The notes beneath the pieces were generated by a model. The model had not been told where the DNA came from. It made no database searches and was given only the letters and a program-made list of their open reading frames with translations. Positions 1 to 8,859 of a DNA stretch of 32,249 nt are shown piece after piece. The stretch comes from a bacterium (lineage in GTDB: Bacteria > Armatimonadota > HRBIN16), in the NCBI GenBank assembly GCA_025054895.1, contig JANWYZ010000005.1, positions 1 to 32,249 on the forward strand. The letters are read 5' to 3'. The position numbers and the translations under genes are program-made. How positions within the stretch are numbered: position 1 is the first letter of the stretch; the number at the start of each line of letters is the position of its first letter.

Positions 1-42
1 AGCACTAGCTGCACAGACAACCTCTGTGTCTGCGCCTGTTAC

Positions 43-864
43 TTACTCCTTCCAGATGAGCGCATTACGGTAACCGCCTCGGCACTCGGTCGGCGCGTTC
101 TCAAACTGCCCGGCTGGCAGCCAGAAGTTGCGGTCCGGCTTGGCGTGCCCGTCGGCGTACACAAAGTTGATGGAGCCGATGGGTTTCTCTCGAGGACCCG
201 TCACGTGGTGAACAGGACGCCCCCAAAGCCAACCCTGCGGGGCAGTAAAGTCCGCCACACACCACACGCGCTCGCCTCCACCAACATCCAGTCCCCACCA
301 GGAACCCCACATCTGGGCGATGGAGTCGGCAAACACGGCGGTTCGGGCGGGCTCGTTGAGCGACGCCAGGCTGCTTGCGGAGCACTGCCGACCAATGACG
401 TACTCGTTGAAGCCGTAGGTGATGCAGTAATCGGGGGCCCTGCCGTCAGCCTCCGCATAGTTAGCGCGATAGTAGCTACACTCTCCCGCCACCTGACCGT
501 ACTGCTGGCACCAGCCACACGCGCTTACAGTCGTGCTAGCACCGATGCTTGGGCATTTGAAAATCTGCTTGTTCTTGATGTAGGGCATCAGCGCAGCCGT
601 CCAGATGAGAGTAGGTTGATTGGGGTTACTGCACCAGGGCGCGCCGCCCGGACCGCCGGGCCACGGGCTCCAGATAAAGGTCTCATCGTAGTCCTGCACG
701 TACATGTTGAGCGCAGTGCCCATTTGCTTCGTATTAGATAGGCAGGCGGTCATACGCGCCTTCTCTCGCGCCTGCGCGAACACCGGGAACAGAATGGCTG
801 CCAGTATCGCGATAATCGCGATAACCACCAGCAGCTCAATGAGAGTGAATGCACGCTTCAGCAT
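43..864 (-). CDS. DUF1559-type prepilin / type II secretion pseudopilin-like protein
   Basis: Predicted secreted, membrane-anchored pilin-like protein of 273 aa. The N-terminus has the type IV prepilin motif: a short basic leader (MLKRA), then [16 protein letters not shown], with Glu at +5 of the mature protein after the usual cleavage site and a hydrophobic helix of about 20 residues. It continues as [12 protein letters not shown] and then CLSNTKQMG, the style of DUF1559 prepilins in Armatimonadota and Planctomycetes. The C-terminal part has the common '[11 protein letters not shown]' element (DGH motif), typical of this family. The start is ATG at 864, preceded by AGGAGGT with 7 nt spacing; an upstream GTG would lie inside that ribosome site. 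A strong promoter lies at 941-969. These proteins are often present in many paralogues, so the exact role (pilus, pseudopilus, surface protein) is unknown. Confidence 0.9.
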   Translation of the reverse strand: MLKRAFTLIELLVVIAIIAILAAILFPVFAQAREKARMTACLSNTKQMGTALNMYVQDYDETFIWSPWPGGPGGAPWCSNPNQPTLIWTAALMPYIKNKQIFKCPSIGASTTVSACGWCQQYGQVAGECSYYRANYAEADGRAPDYCITYGFNEYVIGRQCSASSLASLNEPARTAVFADSIAQMWGSWWGLDVGGGERVWCVADFTAPQGWLWGRPVHHVTGPREKPIGSINFVYADGHAKPDRNFWLPAGQFENAPTECRGGYRNALIWKE

Positions 865-940
865 ACAGAACACCTCCTCAAGATGAACTCAGGATCCCTT
901 ACCTCTGACCGTGTCACATACACCCTACATTACTATCTCT

Positions 941-969
941 ATTCTACTACCAGAGTCAGATACTGTCAA
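941..969 (-). promoter_or_regulatory. sigma-70-type promoter for the prepilin gene
   Basis: On the minus strand a perfect -35 TTGACA (964-969) is followed by a 17-bp spacer and -10 TAGAAT (941-946, one mismatch to TATAAT). Transcription would begin near 934 and leave a leader of about 70 nt before the ATG at 864. The other half of this divergent intergenic region (970-1070) shows no equally good promoter for the plus-strand gene. Confidence 0.7.
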
Positions 970-1070
970 TCGCCTGCACCAACTTCTGCAAAACGCTCTC
1001 ATCTTACGCCAGCATGCGTGCAGGACACCTCACCCCTACTGCGAAGATAGAATAGAGGAGGAGGTGAATC

Positions 1071-4000
1071 ATGCGCTACCTTACCTTGCTTACCCTGCTC
1101 ATTGTGTGCGCTCGTTCACTCTACGCCCAGCAGACCGTGCAGGGCCCGGTAACCATCTACGGTACCGTCTACGAGCGCGTGGACCCCGGCGCGCCCTTCA
1201 CGGAAGCGCCGAGACAGCAAGAGAACTGGCAACCGCCTGTCCCTTCGCCTGCGGAACGAAAGGCGGGCTTCATCCCCTTTACCCGCCCTGAGCCGTTCGA
1301 TATCAAGCCCTGGAGCAAGCCCAAGGGCGAAGAGCGCACGCAAAGCCTGCGTCTGTACGTTGCCCAGGGGGAGATCGCCAGCGCATGGTTCGCACTGTAC
1401 GCCCTCGAACCGCTACGAAGGGTTCAGATTCGGGTGGAGGCGAGCTCCTCTGCGAAAATCATCCCTCTCTACGCGCACTACTGGGCGCAACGTACCGACT
1501 GGCGCGGGCGAACCTACTACATTACGCCTGAATTGCTGCTGGAGATGCGTGAAGGGCGAGCGCAATTTCCTGCAAAGGGCGGCACGTTAGAGTGGCGCGA
1601 CCTTGATATCCCACAAGGTGAAACCCGCCTCTTCTGGCTGCAAGTTTGGGTATCTCCGCAGGCGAAAGCAGGCGAGCACACCGTAAACGTGCGCTTGCAG
1701 GCGCAGGACAAACAGCCACTGTTGCTGCCTGTTCGGGTATACGTTTACCCCTTCCGCTTGCAGAAGCCGATGCACAAGCGATGGCTACTATACAGCGATA
1801 GCTGGCGCCTGAGCCACCTGCCTGACGAGAAACTGCTTGCCCTGATGAAAGAGATTGCCACCTACGGCATCGATGGCTTTACCGAGCTGCCCTTCGGCGA
1901 GCTGGACTTATCGGAGCTCAAAGCAGGCAGAGTCGGCTACAACCCTGCCCCTCTATTGCGCTGGCATCGGCTGATGAAGCAGGCTGGGCTGCGCGGTCCG
2001 CACACGATAGGCACTTTCATCGAGGACCAGGTACCTGGCAGGCTTGGTATCGAGGCGGATGTGAACCGCGAGTGGACGCCTCCGGTGCGCGACGCGATGC
2101 TCCGTATCGCCCGAACGGTCATTGACACCCTGCGACCACACGGCATCGACTGGATGTTCTACGGCTGGGACGAACCCGGACCCGAAACCATACGCGCCCT
2201 GGAACAATACCGCACCTGGCGCGAAGCGGGCGCAAGCACCTACGTTACCTTCTACCAGCAGGCAACCTACGATGCCGCTGCACAGTGGATGACCCACCCC
2301 TGCTTCTCGGTTGGGCTGGTTGCCTCTTCGCAACTGGCGCAATGGGCGCGAGAGCAGTGCCAGAAACGAGGGCAGCGGTTCTACTGGTACGGCAGCGGTT
2401 GCTACCTGGGCCAAGAGGGGCGCATGTTCCCTAACCGCTTTCTGGCGGGTTGGCTGTTCTGGAAGACCAAAGCCGATGGTCAGGTATCGTGGACGTTCGT
2501 GCGTCCCTTTGAAGACCCCTTTAACGATTTCGACGGCTCCAACCACAACCCCATCGAACCGAAAGACCAGTGTACCGTCTACCCACGCTACGCAAAGCCC
2601 AACGACCTGAACAGCCTCGAAGGCGTCATCCCCGCTATCCAGTGGGAAGCCTTGCGTGAGGGGATTACCGACTATCACTACCTGCACACCCTGCAAAACA
2701 CTATCGCCTACGCCAAAAAAGTCGCCTCTGAGCGATCGGGCGGTTGGGCAGTGCAGCTGCGGCAGCTCGCTCAGCAGTGTGAACAGACCCTGCGCGCTCT
2801 GGAGGAGAGCGTGCCCTGGTTGAGCGAAGCAGGACGCGCTGGCTACCACAACGGCGACCTGCAGCAGAACAGAGCAGTCATTGGACAATGCATGGAAACA
2901 CTGGTGCGATACTTGCGCGGTGAACGCCCCTCCTCAGCAAAAGGAACGCGGCTGCTTAATCTGGAAGTGCAGCTGGTGCCGCCGGTGTCCAGTCCTATCT
3001 CCACCAGATTCCTACCCGCGCTGACGCTGCCTCGTTGGAATCAGCCTCCTGTGATAGACGGCAGGCTGGATGAAAACCAGTGGCGAAAGGCAGCGATAGC
3101 ATCCCCTTTCTACGAGAGCAACTCCAACACACCCATTCCCGACGCCTTGCGCACTGAAGCGCTGCTGGCGCTGGATGAGAAGGCACTGTACATCGCCTTC
3201 CGCTGCCGCTCCCCTCGCCCCGACTCGCTGGTTGCCGAGCAGAGCCGCCGCGACGCCTTCGCTATCTGGCTGGACGAAGGGGTGGAGATTTTCCTCGCTT
3301 CCCCCCAACAGCCCAGTAAATATGCACACTTCATCATCAACCTGAAAGGCGCTGTTTACGACGAGCTGGGGTTCGACGTATCGTGGAACACGGAGATACA
3401 CTGCGCTACCCACGTCGACAAAGACGGCTGGACGCTGGAGGCCGCTATCCCGTGGCGGTCGTTGCCCTTCGCCATCAACCCGATGCAAGCAGAAGGTCCG
3501 TTGCTCCGGCTCAATTTGGGGCGCAACCACAAACAGCGCGGCCAAACAGGCACCACGCATTGGGCGTGGTCGCCCACTTTCGGATGGTTCCACAACACCG
3601 AGCGTTTCGGGATTGCCCTCGTGCAACAGGGCAACGTTCTGGTAAAAGCGGTGACACCGCCAGACTACGTGGACGACCAGGCACTGCAGATTACCCTGCT
3701 CAATACAGGCAGTCTGCAGAAGGTGCATGTGAACGGACGTGAGATCACTCTGCGCTCAGGCGAAGAAACCGTTGTGCAGGTACCCTCCAGCCGAGAGCCC
3801 GGCGAGCACCTCACTGAGGTTCATCTGCAGTGGCGCGATGGACAGGTAAGATTGCAGATACCTTATGCTATCGTCAGACCGGTGCAACTGCTGAGGCGGG
3901 TGGTCGTGGCGACAGGAGAGGGGGCAGTTAAAGTACCTGTCGCCTGCGCGTTCCGCAAGCCTGCGGGCAAAAGCCTCGTGGTTACTGCAGAGGATGGACG

Positions 4001-4148
4001 CACCCTGTTGCGCACCCCGCTAACCACCAGCAAGTCTCGCATACGCCTCAATGCGCCTCGTTCCCCGCTGCAACTACATTTTGGCGTGCAAGGTCAGCAA
4101 CGGTGGAGAGAGACGCTGAGGCTATACATACCGTCGGTCAGCCATTAA
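1071..4148 (+). CDS. secreted GH123/DUF4091-like glycoside hydrolase with CBM9-like domain
   Basis: Exported protein of 1025 aa, probably a glycan-degrading enzyme. Residues 1-19 form a signal peptide ending in a YAQ-type cleavage site. An N-terminal beta-rich region (to about residue 235) precedes a TIM-barrel-like part. The latter contains a GWDEP motif (D367-E368), the adjacent Asp-Glu pair expected for a substrate-assisted GH123-type enzyme, and the DUF4091 signature around 'WEALREGITDYHYL' (about residues 524-538). Residues about 660-850 look like a family-9-type carbohydrate-binding (DOMON-like) domain, beginning VIDGRLDENQW. The last 170 residues resemble Ig-like domains. The start ATG is preceded by GAGGAGGTGAATC. 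It stands alone between two minus-strand genes. The substrate cannot be told from the sequence; N-acetylgalactosaminide activity is known for characterised GH123 members. Confidence 0.8.
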   Translation: MRYLTLLTLLIVCARSLYAQQTVQGPVTIYGTVYERVDPGAPFTEAPRQQENWQPPVPSPAERKAGFIPFTRPEPFDIKPWSKPKGEERTQSLRLYVAQGEIASAWFALYALEPLRRVQIRVEASSSAKIIPLYAHYWAQRTDWRGRTYYITPELLLEMREGRAQFPAKGGTLEWRDLDIPQGETRLFWLQVWVSPQAKAGEHTVNVRLQAQDKQPLLLPVRVYVYPFRLQKPMHKRWLLYSDSWRLSHLPDEKLLALMKEIATYGIDGFTELPFGELDLSELKAGRVGYNPAPLLRWHRLMKQAGLRGPHTIGTFIEDQVPGRLGIEADVNREWTPPVRDAMLRIARTVIDTLRPHGIDWMFYGWDEPGPETIRALEQYRTWREAGASTYVTFYQQATYDAAAQWMTHPCFSVGLVASSQLAQWAREQCQKRGQRFYWYGSGCYLGQEGRMFPNRFLAGWLFWKTKADGQVSWTFVRPFEDPFNDFDGSNHNPIEPKDQCTVYPRYAKPNDLNSLEGVIPAIQWEALREGITDYHYLHTLQNTIAYAKKVASERSGGWAVQLRQLAQQCEQTLRALEESVPWLSEAGRAGYHNGDLQQNRAVIGQCMETLVRYLRGERPSSAKGTRLLNLEVQLVPPVSSPISTRFLPALTLPRWNQPPVIDGRLDENQWRKAAIASPFYESNSNTPIPDALRTEALLALDEKALYIAFRCRSPRPDSLVAEQSRRDAFAIWLDEGVEIFLASPQQPSKYAHFIINLKGAVYDELGFDVSWNTEIHCATHVDKDGWTLEAAIPWRSLPFAINPMQAEGPLLRLNLGRNHKQRGQTGTTHWAWSPTFGWFHNTERFGIALVQQGNVLVKAVTPPDYVDDQALQITLLNTGSLQKVHVNGREITLRSGEETVVQVPSSREPGEHLTEVHLQWRDGQVRLQIPYAIVRPVQLLRRVVVATGEGAVKVPVACAFRKPAGKSLVVTAEDGRTLLRTPLTTSKSRIRLNAPRSPLQLHFGVQGQQRWRETLRLYIPSVSH

Positions 4149-4176
4149 GCGCGTGCGCATAAAGTTTTCCACGTAG

Positions 4177-4195
4177 CACGGGCATCCTGCCCGTG
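4177..4195. terminator. hairpin between convergent genes, possible bidirectional terminator or repeat
   Basis: CACGGGCA-TCC-TGCCCGTG forms a perfect 8-bp stem with a 3-nt loop between the convergent GH123-like and YwiC-like genes. There is no clear T-tract on either side, so it may be a dispersed palindromic repeat rather than an intrinsic terminator. The rest of 4149-4256 shows nothing else. Confidence 0.4.
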
Positions 4196-4256
4196 ATGGA
4201 CACGCGTACTTTGCCTCACTCGCAGGGATATTGCGCACGCCACCGGCTCGAGGAAG

Positions 4257-4988
4257 TCAATACAGCACAATGAGCCATACAGCGAACCACACAGAACATA
4301 CAATCTCGATCACACCAAGCGCTATCGCCCTCAGCGAGTGACTTTGTGGGATGGCAAGCGTTCGAGCGATGGCGGGCAGGTATGCCACTGCAAGCAAAGG
4401 CTGTAACAGCCAGGCCAGCGCTACGGGTACCGCTAGCATATATACCACAGCCCACACCTTCATCCAGCGATTGCGCCTTTCGCGAATGAGAGATTTTACA
4501 TGTAGCGCGGAACCGAAGAAATAAGACATACACACCCCCCATAGTATCCATGCCCGATCACTCCAGACTCCTGCGCCCGCTATGTATGCCGCTACCACCG
4601 TCAGGTTCAGCCCAGCCATCGCCACCAGGTCGTTGAACAGGTTCCGCTCGTTGCGCAGCCGCGCGAACCAGGCGTTCACTGCAAAGCCCATCAGGGCTGC
4701 GAACCCCACCACCAGCAACGACGGTCGCATCAGCACGAGAGGTATACCCAAAGCAGCAGCAACCACTCCATAGCCAGCCGCCCACCTCAGCCAGTAGGTT
4801 CTCTGACCTGGATAGCGTAAAGCCTGCAGCAAGGGATACGAGGCAAGGTAAGCAAACAACACCGCCCCCACCAGCAGCGGCTTGGACAGGTGCCACGGCG
4901 TGATAGCCAGCCCTACCGCCAGCGGTACAAGCCACATCATCCAAGCACCGTGTTCGTGCGGCAAAACTATCCGTTGTGGCGCCCTCAT
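4257..4988 (-). CDS. YwiC-like integral membrane protein
   Basis: Polytopic membrane protein of 243 aa. It begins with the family signature PHEHGAWMMWLVPLAVGLA (about residues 9-28), matching the 'HGAW' start of YwiC-like proteins, and has about seven hydrophobic segments separated by short basic loops (for example ARLRNERN and RERRNR). The function of this family is not established. The ATG at 4988 lies only 10 nt after a TATAAT hexamer and has no convincing ribosome site, so the message may be nearly leaderless. The gene is convergent with the secreted hydrolase and divergent from the gene at 5094. Confidence 0.75.
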   Translation of the reverse strand: MRAPQRIVLPHEHGAWMMWLVPLAVGLAITPWHLSKPLLVGAVLFAYLASYPLLQALRYPGQRTYWLRWAAGYGVVAAALGIPLVLMRPSLLVVGFAALMGFAVNAWFARLRNERNLFNDLVAMAGLNLTVVAAYIAGAGVWSDRAWILWGVCMSYFFGSALHVKSLIRERRNRWMKVWAVVYMLAVPVALAWLLQPLLAVAYLPAIARTLAIPQSHSLRAIALGVIEIVCSVWFAVWLIVLY

Positions 4989-4998
4989 AGCTCTAAAA

Positions 4999-5027
4999 AT
5001 TATACCTCAATATCCTGAATATGACAT
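4999..5027 (-). promoter_or_regulatory. putative promoter of YwiC-like gene
   Basis: Minus-strand TATAAT (4999-5004) with a weak -35 ATGTCA (5022-5027) at 17-bp spacing. The -10 is so close to the ATG that the transcript would have almost no leader. Confidence 0.45.
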
Positions 5028-5093
5028 CCAGTGAACTTCCCGTACCGTTGCGGGTCAGGGAAGCAAGCCGCCTCTCCGATAGAGTGTATTGGA

Positions 5094-7172
5094 ATGAACG
5101 CGCAGACCGCCAGTGAACTGAGCGTAGCACTACCCATCTCTTTGGGACGCTACAGGCTTTATCACCACAAGTACGGCACTTTCTGGATCGCCTTCACACT
5201 GGGTAAAAGCGAAGTGCCGTTGCTGGGCGTTCACGCATCCCTGCCGCCCATCGAGCTCAGAACAGCGCATGAACGTCACTCTCTGTTCGTGCGAAATTGC
5301 AGTGTGCAGGAGGGTGAAGTCACGCTCTGGGACGAGCGTCTGATAGACGCTACCCCCATACGCTGGGAAATCCTGATGCACGAAGAGGACGAAGGTAACC
5401 TGACCGTGCAGGCACACTTCTTGAGCTACGGCTTCCTGCAAGCTGAAGTGCAGTTTCTATACAGCTTTTTTGCCGATAACATGTATATAAAGCGGTTTTC
5501 AAGCCCCCACCCTTCCGTGCTGCTTGCCATGCCGCGCTTCACGGTGTCAATCTTTACCCTACAACCGACGCATCCAGACTGTCTGCAGATATCTGAAGCA
5601 GGTTACCTGACCTGGACTCTCCCCCCTGCCAACTTGCCCCAGCAGGCTCTGCATCTACAGATTCGTCTGCAGAAGACAGTGGACGAAGAACACGCTGTTA
5701 TAGAACACATAGAGCACAGAAGCAGGCTGTTTCCGCCAGGGACGCCTACCCTTCCATCGCTGAAGCTCAGAGCCTCAGCGCAGAGCGCGGCTGCACTGCT
5801 GCAAAACGCGCAATGGCAATCGCACCTTGCAGAAGACCAGATAGTACTTCGCATTGCGCCAAACAGCCACCAGTTTAGCGTGTTTACCCTCGCCGCCGCA
5901 AAGGCGTTGCTGGAATGGAGCCGTTTCTCCGGCGATGAGCCGGCTAAGTGGACGGCACGCCTTGCCATGAACAGCGCGATGGAGTTTCAGGTGGTCAATG
6001 CCCAGAACAGTAACAGTGGCGCGTGCTGGGATACTGTAGACACCAGCAAGCAAGGCTCGGACATCACCGGGCAACGACGGTTCAGCCTCCACCGCAACGC
6101 CCGTGTGCTACAACATACGCTCTTACTGCACCGTGACACCGGCTCCGAGTTGTGCGTGCGCGTAGCGCTGAACGGCATCTCCTGGTTGCTCTTAAAACGC
6201 GGCGCAACAGGTATCTACGACGGCGCGTTTGTATTGCCAGACGGCACAGTGCAGGGCGGCGACGGCAAAGGCATTATGGGTGCGATTATCTCGGTCATGT
6301 GCGCTGCATACGGTCTTACCGAGACCGAGGCATACATGCACGCGGCGAACCGGTTGGCAGAACATCTTCTACAGGACAGCTGCACGCCCCTGTCACCCGG
6401 CTCGGTGTTGCCTGCCGAGCTCTTTCCCACTCTGCGTGACGACGTGTTCGCCGCCTCCAGTGCAATTGAAGCGCTGGTGCGCCTCTACCGTGCCTACCCA
6501 CACGAACCACTCAGGGAGGGTGCGTTACGCATGATGCAATGGCTCCGGTCGTGGCAGCTGGGCACAGCGCTGCAAGCGTACGGAGAGGTAGGCGAGGTGC
6601 TGGCAGGCGATGGCGCTCCAGCAGGTTATGTGGACGCCAGCATCGAGGCAGCCCGGGGCGCGCTCTGGGCATTCTCATTACACCGAGACGCTCTCTGGTT
6701 TGCGTACGCTTCGCAAGCCTTACACGCAGCAGCACGTCACCTGGACCCGCTCGCCGGTTTCCCAGACGCCAAACTGGCTTACCCAGACCACACTTACGCG
6801 CTGGCAACCTTTACACGCGCCTACCTGCACTGGTTGCTGTCTATTCCCACGCTGGCGCCCGGGGTGGAATGCGACCCGGACCTGCTGCTATGTCGCGCTG
6901 GCAACCGTATCTTCACGCCCGAACCCAGCCTCTGGCGCACCATCCACGTGGAGACGCGCGGTCTGGTAGACTGGGTGGCGCTCGTCTGTCCAGCCACACA
7001 CGACATCCTGCTGGCTGTGCTGACCGACGGAAGTAGCGCTACAGCAAGCGTGCAGGCGGGAGAGCATCGGCGGATGGCGACCGACTTGATAGGCGGGGAC
7101 ACAAGCGGCATATATCCTCTACACGCTGTGCCCGGCGTTGGAAGCGTCGGCGTATACATCCTGCAAGCATAA
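5094..7172 (+). CDS. uncharacterised protein upstream of dnaA, helical-toroid-like C-terminal half
   Basis: Protein of about 692 aa that I do not recognise. The reading frame opens at GTG 5031, but ATG 5094 (MNAQTASELS) is the more natural start; neither has a strong ribosome site. The N-terminal half (to about residue 280) is beta-rich, without signal peptide or membrane segments. The C-terminal half is a series of amphipathic helices rich in Ala, Leu, Trp and Tyr (for example 'EALVRLYRAY', 'WAFSLHRDALWFAYASQALH', 'YALATFTRAYLHWLL'), reminiscent of the alpha/alpha toroids of six-hairpin glycosidases. An acidic segment with GYVDASIEAARGALW lies between helices. A carbohydrate-active role would fit the neighbours but is only a guess. 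The gene ends 76 nt before dnaA and may be read through into it, although dnaA has its own promoter. Confidence 0.7.
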   Translation: MNAQTASELSVALPISLGRYRLYHHKYGTFWIAFTLGKSEVPLLGVHASLPPIELRTAHERHSLFVRNCSVQEGEVTLWDERLIDATPIRWEILMHEEDEGNLTVQAHFLSYGFLQAEVQFLYSFFADNMYIKRFSSPHPSVLLAMPRFTVSIFTLQPTHPDCLQISEAGYLTWTLPPANLPQQALHLQIRLQKTVDEEHAVIEHIEHRSRLFPPGTPTLPSLKLRASAQSAAALLQNAQWQSHLAEDQIVLRIAPNSHQFSVFTLAAAKALLEWSRFSGDEPAKWTARLAMNSAMEFQVVNAQNSNSGACWDTVDTSKQGSDITGQRRFSLHRNARVLQHTLLLHRDTGSELCVRVALNGISWLLLKRGATGIYDGAFVLPDGTVQGGDGKGIMGAIISVMCAAYGLTETEAYMHAANRLAEHLLQDSCTPLSPGSVLPAELFPTLRDDVFAASSAIEALVRLYRAYPHEPLREGALRMMQWLRSWQLGTALQAYGEVGEVLAGDGAPAGYVDASIEAARGALWAFSLHRDALWFAYASQALHAAARHLDPLAGFPDAKLAYPDHTYALATFTRAYLHWLLSIPTLAPGVECDPDLLLCRAGNRIFTPEPSLWRTIHVETRGLVDWVALVCPATHDILLAVLTDGSSATASVQAGEHRRMATDLIGGDTSGIYPLHAVPGVGSVGVYILQA

Positions 7173-7184
7173 ACAAATTTCGCG

Positions 7185-7213
7185 TTGTCACCGCACGCCG
7201 ATTCTGTTATAAT
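7185..7213 (+). promoter_or_regulatory. sigma-70-type promoter of dnaA
   Basis: -35 TTGTCA (7185-7190, one mismatch), 17-bp spacer and perfect -10 TATAAT (7208-7213). Transcription would start near 7220, about 30 nt before the GTG start. No copy of the origin box (TGTTGAAAA type) is seen in this promoter region, so autoregulation through these boxes is not evident here. Confidence 0.75.
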
Positions 7214-7248
7214 TCGGCTTTGGACGAGGAAAGGAGGGCGGCTTCGAG

Positions 7249-8661
7249 GTGGACGACCAGCTGCATCTGGGCGAGGACGAGAACATGCTGGCGCTACGCC
7301 GTGCATGGGACCGCTCCATGCATACGCTGGCGAACCGCGTGAACAAGCCCTCGTTCGAGTCATGGTTCAAGAGTATGAAGCCAGTCTCTTTCGACGGCGA
7401 ACGTGTCACTCTCGGCGCCCCCAGTCCGTTCGCATGCGAGTGGGTGAGCAAGCGCTACGGCAACCTGGTGCGCGAAGTACTCTCCCAGCATCTGGGTAAA
7501 ACAGTGGATGTCGCCATTGTCTACCTGCCCCCCGAAAAACGCCCTGTGCTCGGGGAGCCCCCTGCAGAGGAGCCTTCGCCTGCGCAGCGGGAACCTGCTA
7601 CCATGCCACTGGAGCCGGAGCCTCCGCCTTTTGAAAAACCCGCGCTGAACCCTAAATACACCTTCGAAAACTTCGTGGTAGGCAACTCTAACCGGCTGGC
7701 GCAGGCAGGGGCAGTGTCAGTAGCGCGCGCCCCCGGTCAGAGCTACAATCCTCTGTTCATCTATGGAGGCGCGGGGCTTGGCAAGACACACCTGATGCAC
7801 GCTATCGGACACTACATCCTGCAGACGCATCCCCGTCTGCGCGTAGCCTACCTCTCCGGAGAGACCTTCGCCCAACAGTACATCGCCGCCCTGCGCGAGC
7901 AGCGCATCGATGCCTTCCGCCAGAAATACCGCAACGTCGACGTATGGCTGGTAGACGATATCCAGTTCATTGCAGGCAAGGAACACACCAAAGAGGAGTT
8001 CTTCCACACCTTCAACAGCCTGTACCAGCTGGGCAGGCAAGTGGTGTTCGCCAGCGACCGCCCTCCGCGCGAGCTGCACGCGATGGACGACCGTCTGCGC
8101 TCTCGCTTCGAAGCGGGTCTGATTGCCGACATTGCACCGCCGGAGTTCGAAACCCGTGTAGCTATTTTGCAAAAACGTGCACAGATTGAGGGTATTCAGG
8201 TACCAGACCAGGTCATCTACCACATCGCCTATGCAGTAGAGGGCAACGTGCGCACCCTCGAAGGCGTGCTGATTTCTGTCGCAGCAAGGGCTTCAGTACA
8301 TGGCAAGCCAATTACCCTTCAGCTCGCCAGCGAGGTGCTGGCGCGCCACTATGTGGACAATAGGCAGGTACACACCGTACCTACCGAACAGGCGGTGCTG
8401 CAGGCGGTCTGTCAGCGGTTTGGGCTGACTACACAAGACATTTTGGGCGACCAGCGCAGCCGAGAAGTGCTCATGGCTCGCCAGATAGCGATGTACCTGC
8501 TTCGCGAAAAGGCACAGCTGTCACTGCAGCAAATCGGGCAGATGTTCGGAAAGAACCACTCCACCGTACTGCACGCCTACAACCGCGTTAAAACCAGCCT
8601 GAGCAGGGACAAGGAGCTTACCAGCATCATCTACGATTTGAACTCCGTACTGGGCAACTGA
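7249..8661 (+). CDS. dnaA: chromosomal replication initiator protein DnaA
   Basis: Replication initiator of 470 aa, an AAA+ ATPase that binds DnaA boxes at oriC and opens the duplex. Domain I (about residues 20-90) has the FESWFKSMKP region. A Pro/Glu-rich linker follows. Domain III begins near 'NPKYTFENFVVGNSN' with Walker A GGAGLGKTH (about 173-181) and Walker B VWLVDDIQF (about 232-240). Domain IV carries the DnaA signature helix, MFGKNHSTVLHAYN (about 432-445). Length is normal for the family. The GTG start at 7249 follows AAGGAGG (7231-7237). dnaN is not downstream; instead there is the putative origin. The signature helix is close to the usual G-R/K-D/N-H-S/T-T-V form, although the local boxes are divergent. 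Confidence 0.97.
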   Translation: MDDQLHLGEDENMLALRRAWDRSMHTLANRVNKPSFESWFKSMKPVSFDGERVTLGAPSPFACEWVSKRYGNLVREVLSQHLGKTVDVAIVYLPPEKRPVLGEPPAEEPSPAQREPATMPLEPEPPPFEKPALNPKYTFENFVVGNSNRLAQAGAVSVARAPGQSYNPLFIYGGAGLGKTHLMHAIGHYILQTHPRLRVAYLSGETFAQQYIAALREQRIDAFRQKYRNVDVWLVDDIQFIAGKEHTKEEFFHTFNSLYQLGRQVVFASDRPPRELHAMDDRLRSRFEAGLIADIAPPEFETRVAILQKRAQIEGIQVPDQVIYHIAYAVEGNVRTLEGVLISVAARASVHGKPITLQLASEVLARHYVDNRQVHTVPTEQAVLQAVCQRFGLTTQDILGDQRSREVLMARQIAMYLLREKAQLSLQQIGQMFGKNHSTVLHAYNRVKTSLSRDKELTSIIYDLNSVLGN

Positions 8662-8668
8662 AGTCTGG

Positions 8669-8859
8669 TCATTGTTGAAATCTTTGCTGGAAATGTTCAA
8701 AACTTTGTTGAAAACCCCTCGAAATTGTTGAAAACTCCGCCTCGATTGTTCAAAACTTTGTGGAAAACTTCCTCACTTGAGTGCTGTCTTGCAATGGTAT
8801 CAACAATGTGTACAGGTTTTCAACATAGTTTTGAACATTTCATTGTTGAAATCTTTGCT
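8669..8859. repeat. pair of 20-bp direct repeats inside oriC
   Basis: TCATTGTTGAAATCTTTGCT occurs exactly at 8669-8688 and 8840-8859. Each copy contains one box-like TTGTTGAAA followed by a conserved ATCTTTGCT tail not present at the other boxes. The two copies bracket most of the boxes, 171 bp apart. Confidence 0.85.
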
